Positions 20,542 to 23,827 of a stretch of DNA of 23,827 nucleotides are shown piece by piece. Position numbers and translations under genes: made by a program. This DNA comes from Welwitschia mirabilis (lineage: Eukaryota > Gnetophyta > Gnetopsida > Welwitschiales). The stretch is taken from contig JBOZIK010000001.1 in NCBI GenBank assembly GCA_051453625.1, positions 145,345,828 through 145,369,654 of the forward strand. The letters run 5' to 3'. The notes below the pieces were generated by a model. It saw only the letters and a list, made by a program, of their open reading frames with translations, was not told where the DNA came from and searched no databases. Within the stretch, counting starts at the first letter, position 1, and every line of letters begins with the position of its first letter.

Positions 20542-20969
20542 TTCAATGTTTTGGAAAACCTAATTTTTTAGAGATTACTAATTCACAGTAACAGTCTGCT
20601 ATCTCTTCTCATTAGAAAATTTTTTTAGAATATCATACACAATTTTAATAAACATGGATCTCATGAATCTGAATAAAGTTTAATGATTTATCAGCATGAC
20701 CTGCTTTTCTTCTCTTGACAAAGCAGTAGATGAACTCAAGGCCAGCTTGCCACTGCATCACCCTATCAACACTCCCACGCTGCAAGAGGAGATGAGATCA
20801 AAAACATTCACTTTATTTGCTATGTGGGTATATAACGAAACACTATGATCCTGCTGCATCATATAATTCAACTAATGCCCAAGCGTGCTCTTGGGCTAGT
20901 CTCCAATTCAAAAATGGTTGCTATTCATAGTCTATGTGGTTGCAGGACTAAGTGACATTGTCCTATCTG

Positions 20970-21921
20970 TGTTTTCCTATAATTATACTTTTTCTCCTAC
21001 ATCAATAGAGGATCTTTATAATTTTAAAAGTAATGTAGTTCAATCGTATCTATGTTGTTTGATAATTATTAGCATTACTCTCAGATGAATTTTCCATTTA
21101 GCTGCAATGTCATTCAAATAGGTGAATAAAATTATAAAGAGTTAACAATTCCCACTTGTCATGTTGAATTGCTATTAGCATTTAGCACTATTTGACAGAG
21201 TAGTTTGCCTATTAAAGTAGCATATTTTAGACCACAACTTACTGTTTTAAGTGCAATGTTACCCCCATTTCAACTAGGATAAACTATTTTACTACAAGGG
21301 CACTCTATAAGAAGCAGTTTAACATGAATCTTCATGTTGAAAAAATATTTCAGGTTGAAGGAAGTTCTTATGGCAATGTTGTGATAATCAATTCTTTTTC
21401 AAAATCTCTCAGTCAGGCTACCAATGTTCATATGCATGAATAAGAGTTCACAATAATAAGCAGTTGAACAATTTGCTGGGTTAATTTTTTTAATATTTCT
21501 AATGCTTGCAACTTCTTTAACGTGTAGGTTGTGATAGAACAAACTATTTATAAACAACTTTTAAATTTCAAACATGAATTCTGACATTCCACAATTACGC
21601 AGGCTCATTTTAATTCCATTCAAAATTCTTTCGTGCAATAGCAGGATACCTCCAATTGAACAAAACCCTTATTCCACACTGATTTTGCACAATGACAGCT
21701 TGCAACTACTTATGTTTTCACTTAAAACTAGATGCACCAATCTAATGACAGAGTAATCCTACTATTCTATTTATTATTGTTTATCAGCATGCACATTACC
21801 AACCTATTATTTTAACTAACGTAAAATCATAAATTACATAAAAACTTCAGTATAACACTGGGTACTTGGTGAAAAAGTTAAAAAAGAAAGAAAGAGAAAC
21901 TGCAGGGGAAATCACACGAAT
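20970..21921. other. AT-rich DNA downstream of PLD exon 1 (intron 1 start)
   Basis: Reading away from PLD exon 1 in the minus direction, this is the beginning of intron 1. I found no exon of PLD, no transposon domain and no RNA gene. The 60-codon frame at 21574-21756 on the plus strand has no recognisable feature. Confidence 0.5.
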
Positions 21922-21926
21922 CTTAC
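21922..21926 (-). other. 5' splice site of PLD intron 1 (GTAAG)
   Basis: The minus strand reads AAGACG then GTAAGATT. The conserved protein ends at Ile-Lys-Thr, where it should continue with the loop before the first HKD motif. Instead the frame runs VRFV and stops, so the exon ends at 21927 in phase 0. Confidence 0.85.
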
Positions 21927-22901
21927 CGTCTTGATTAAAAAGTTATGATGAGAAGTTTTATCATCCCACACTAGAAGTAGCACACGGACACCTTCTTCAG
22001 ATTTATATTTCAAAAGCTCCCCCAAGGTGAAGTTCTTGCTTATAGGCAGTGGCCTTGTTGGTTCCCTTACAAGCCTCACCTTTTGGTAAATAGACCAGCC
22101 AGCAATATATATCAAATGATGAGCTTCAAGAATGGCATGACAGATTTCTTCCCAGCATTGCCTATGCTCAAAATATTTGCCATCGTCTAGCATAATCTTT
22201 GGAAGCAAGTCTCTAGGAACATGGGCATCCTGATAAAAAGTGATCTTCCCTCCTTTTCTAACAGGGAAATAAGTACGAGGAATTCCATAACAGGTACCTC
22301 CAACACCAACACCACTAGAGTAAGAAGAGTCAGTCTGTAAAGGTAGAAATGCGATGGTTAGGAACAAACTTGAATTTGGTTTTGGAGGTTTTCCAGAGGA
22401 AGTCAACACGGGAAACCAGTCTTCGATCTTCTTACATTTAAATAACTTCTGTGCAGGGATTTTTACAGTTCCTATAAAGTCAGCCCCAAAATAATCGTTA
22501 TCTTTAACAATGAACTCAATATTTGAAGCATAATGAGCTAATTCAACATAGAAGTGTTCTTCCCATTTTGGATTTTGGTTATTGGGTATGATGCTAGTTT
22601 GAGCAACTGTGGTTCCAGCCACCCGAATTGATACATACGGATCACTTGTAATTATTTTGTGATGACGGGGAGGATGCTGACGTTGTTTCGTTTTGATAAA
22701 TTTTTCTGTGCAGCGAGCAAAGAAGGTCCAACAACGTCTAACATGCTCAGAGACTAAATCCATGTTAGGCAACTCTCTAGCCTCATGAATCCAAACATCC
22801 AGAGTCCCATGTAATAAAACCTCTTTCTCTAAACGGCTTGAACTCGGAAACTCATATTCCATTCTTTGACATCCTTCATTTGGAGGTTGCAGGGGAGACA
22901 T
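21927..22901 (-). CDS. Phospholipase D, delta-like (C2-PLD), first coding exon only
   Basis: PLD hydrolyses membrane phospholipids to phosphatidic acid. C2-type plant enzymes act at membranes in a Ca2+-dependent way and signal in stress responses. This exon encodes residues 1-325. A C2 domain spans about 27-165, with LPNMD (44-48), SDPYV (86-90) and KDND (133-136) in the Ca2+-binding loop positions. Then come RTYFPVRKGG (209-218), YQDAH (223-227), CWEEICHAI (249-257), IYIAGWSIY (264-272) and LGELLKYKSEEGVRVLLLVW (293-312), all strongly PLD. The length to this point resembles PLD-delta, as does LPNMD. Both HKD catalytic motifs lie in later exons and are absent. The ATG at 22901 is the first in frame; Met14 is an alternative. 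The frame is clean, unlike its neighbours. Delta versus beta/gamma is a judgement from motif similarity. Confidence 0.93.
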
Positions 22902-23035
22902 ATTTCAAAAGCTAATACGCAGCAGAATCAGCATCAAAACTTCGAAAACGAAATTGGAAAACTTTCCTGAATGAACAAATATTCCACCAATCTCTCTAGA
23001 ACAAAAATCGAATAAGCATTGGAAAAGACATATCT
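22902..23035 (-). other. Probable PLD 5' untranslated region
   Basis: Between the start codon and the TATA-like box lie about 160 bp without a continuing PLD frame. If transcription begins about 30 bp from the TATA box, the leader would be roughly 130 nt. A short minus-strand frame at 22905-23093 overlaps it and is probably not translated. A 5'-untranslated intron with a start further upstream is also possible. Confidence 0.4.
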
Positions 23036-23060
23036 CATCAAAGCACTCGAAGAAGATACG

Positions 23061-23070
23061 TTTATATATA
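23061..23070 (-). promoter_or_regulatory. Candidate TATA box of the PLD gene
   Basis: The minus strand reads TATATATAAA here, about 160 bp upstream of the ATG, the right spacing for a plant core promoter with a short leader. AT-rich DNA makes such matches common, so this is a position-supported suggestion. Confidence 0.45.
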
Positions 23071-23099
23071 ACACCTCTCCCCCAGAAATTCAATTGCAG

Positions 23100-23827
23100 A
23101 AATCAAGAATGTTTAAGAAGAATTTCGTTTGGAGTATTTTACTTGAAAAGAATGATTTATAAGAATAATTAGAAAAGTCTCATAAAGTTAAACCTGTTGC
23201 TGGCTTCACAAGGAAATCCAAAAAGATCTGCCAACATCAAAAGTTTCAATTGCACACTCTTCCATCAGAAAATTTAGGCATAAACATTTCTAAAGAACAT
23301 CGTTTTCCATATTGAACGAAATACAGTGCATTTTAGGCCGATCATACAAAATGCAATCAAGCATACCCGATGTCATCTGTAAGTTGCCTTACGAAATGAT
23401 ATTCCAAATATACCTACAACATATCACCCATTCAGATATTGACTGCAATAAATTGTTTGATCAGATTGAAAAGCTCTGAAGCTGAATTTTCGGCACAAGT
23501 AAATCATAATTTGTTTCTTTATTTATTTATTTGCGTGTTGCAGATCCAACAGTTTGTAAACTTCATTTTCGAGAAACGTAACGAATTCGAGAAAACCAGC
23601 AGAAGCGAAAGCAATTGGTAGCTTGAAAGACAATGCAATAGAAAAATGAGAAACAAAAGCATTTCGAGGCAACCTTGTTTCGGAAAAACGTAATCAAATC
23701 AAGCAAAGCAAAACAGAGAGAAGAGCAAGCAACACCGATCCATTTTTTAACGTTTTTGTCGTTGTCTTTTCGAGAAAAAGAACGGAACAAAAATCGTTGG
23801 GGAAAGAAAAAAACACTTCTCATATCG
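23100..23827. other. PLD upstream region, CpG-richer toward the window edge
   Basis: 23100-23560 is AT-rich with a short TTTA run (about 23519-23533). From about 23560 to the end, CG dinucleotides become frequent (about 16 in 267 bp), while the rest of the window is CG-poor. On the minus strand this end is pyrimidine-rich (CTTTCCCC, TTCTTTTTCTCG), as plant promoters and 5' leaders often are. It may be a promoter-proximal region or an upstream non-coding exon of PLD, or the edge of another gene. No coding frame here is convincing. Confidence 0.4.

Larger units (their letters stand above)
19280..20969. repeat. Tandem segmental duplication, copy 2 (about 1.69 kb, internally deleted)
   Basis: Second unit of the duplication. 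Relative to copy 1 it lacks 155 bp (18098-18252 of copy 1), which removes the 3' end of the LTR, the GAGAA site and the following 44 bp of flank. The deletion ends share TTGC, consistent with microhomology repair or slippage. Elsewhere the copies align closely, with differences of roughly one base in ten by eye. Confidence 0.92.

Noticed and set aside
23563-23823. 86-codon minus-strand frame upstream of PLD
   Set aside because: Phe-, Cys- and Ser-rich translation of a pyrimidine-rich tract with no domain. More likely leader or promoter DNA.

Overview
The window reads as nuclear DNA of a land plant, and a gymnosperm (conifer-like) genome is the best guess. The sequence is strongly AT-rich. It is filled with old transposable elements full of stop codons and frameshifts. 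The only clearly functional coding sequence is the first coding exon of a plant C2-type phospholipase D (delta-like) at the right end, on the minus strand. No bacterial-type operon, CRISPR array, rRNA or tRNA gene was recognised. The conifer assignment is inference; the plant assignment is well supported by the C2-PLD.

Layout. 1-1240: a very degraded Ty1/copia relic with a 75-bp tandem repeat, a primer-site-like sequence and a broken gag (UBN2-type) domain. 1240-4647: AT-rich DNA with no gene that I can support. 4655-5109: a compact 455-bp element packed with ATGTCGGC-type motifs and flanked by a near-perfect 7-bp direct repeat; it looks like a non-autonomous DNA transposon. 5117-7292: no recognisable gene, apart from one good TATA-like site on the minus strand. 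About 7293-12160: a hAT-superfamily DNA transposon with a 100-N assembly gap at its left end. Its transposase pseudogene (8674-11492) still shows a multi-exon structure. 12726-18203: a Ty1/copia retrotransposon (TNT1/Tork-like by its gag and pol motifs) with gag, protease, integrase, reverse transcriptase and RNase H in the usual order, all broken. It has two LTR copies head-to-tail at its 5' end and one at its 3' end; GAGAA flanks the outermost pair. 17426-20969: a direct tandem duplication of about 1.85 kb covering the RNase H tail, the 3' LTR and about 1.1 kb of flank. The second copy lacks 155 bp. 20970-21926: AT-rich DNA that includes the start of the first PLD intron. 21927-22901: PLD exon 1, followed upstream (23061-23070) by a TATA-like box and a comparatively CpG-rich tract at the window edge.

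How the parts relate. No further PLD exon was recognised at lower coordinates, so the whole transposon-filled region may be one very long PLD intron; the alternative is that the gene is truncated. The transposons are fossils: most recognisable defects are transitions (Trp to stop, Cys to Tyr, Asp to Asn) of the kind expected from decay of methylated cytosines. I did not find a novel functional system. The most unusual items are the three-LTR copia structure, the tandem duplication with its paired antisense reading frames, and the ATGTCGGC-repeat element.
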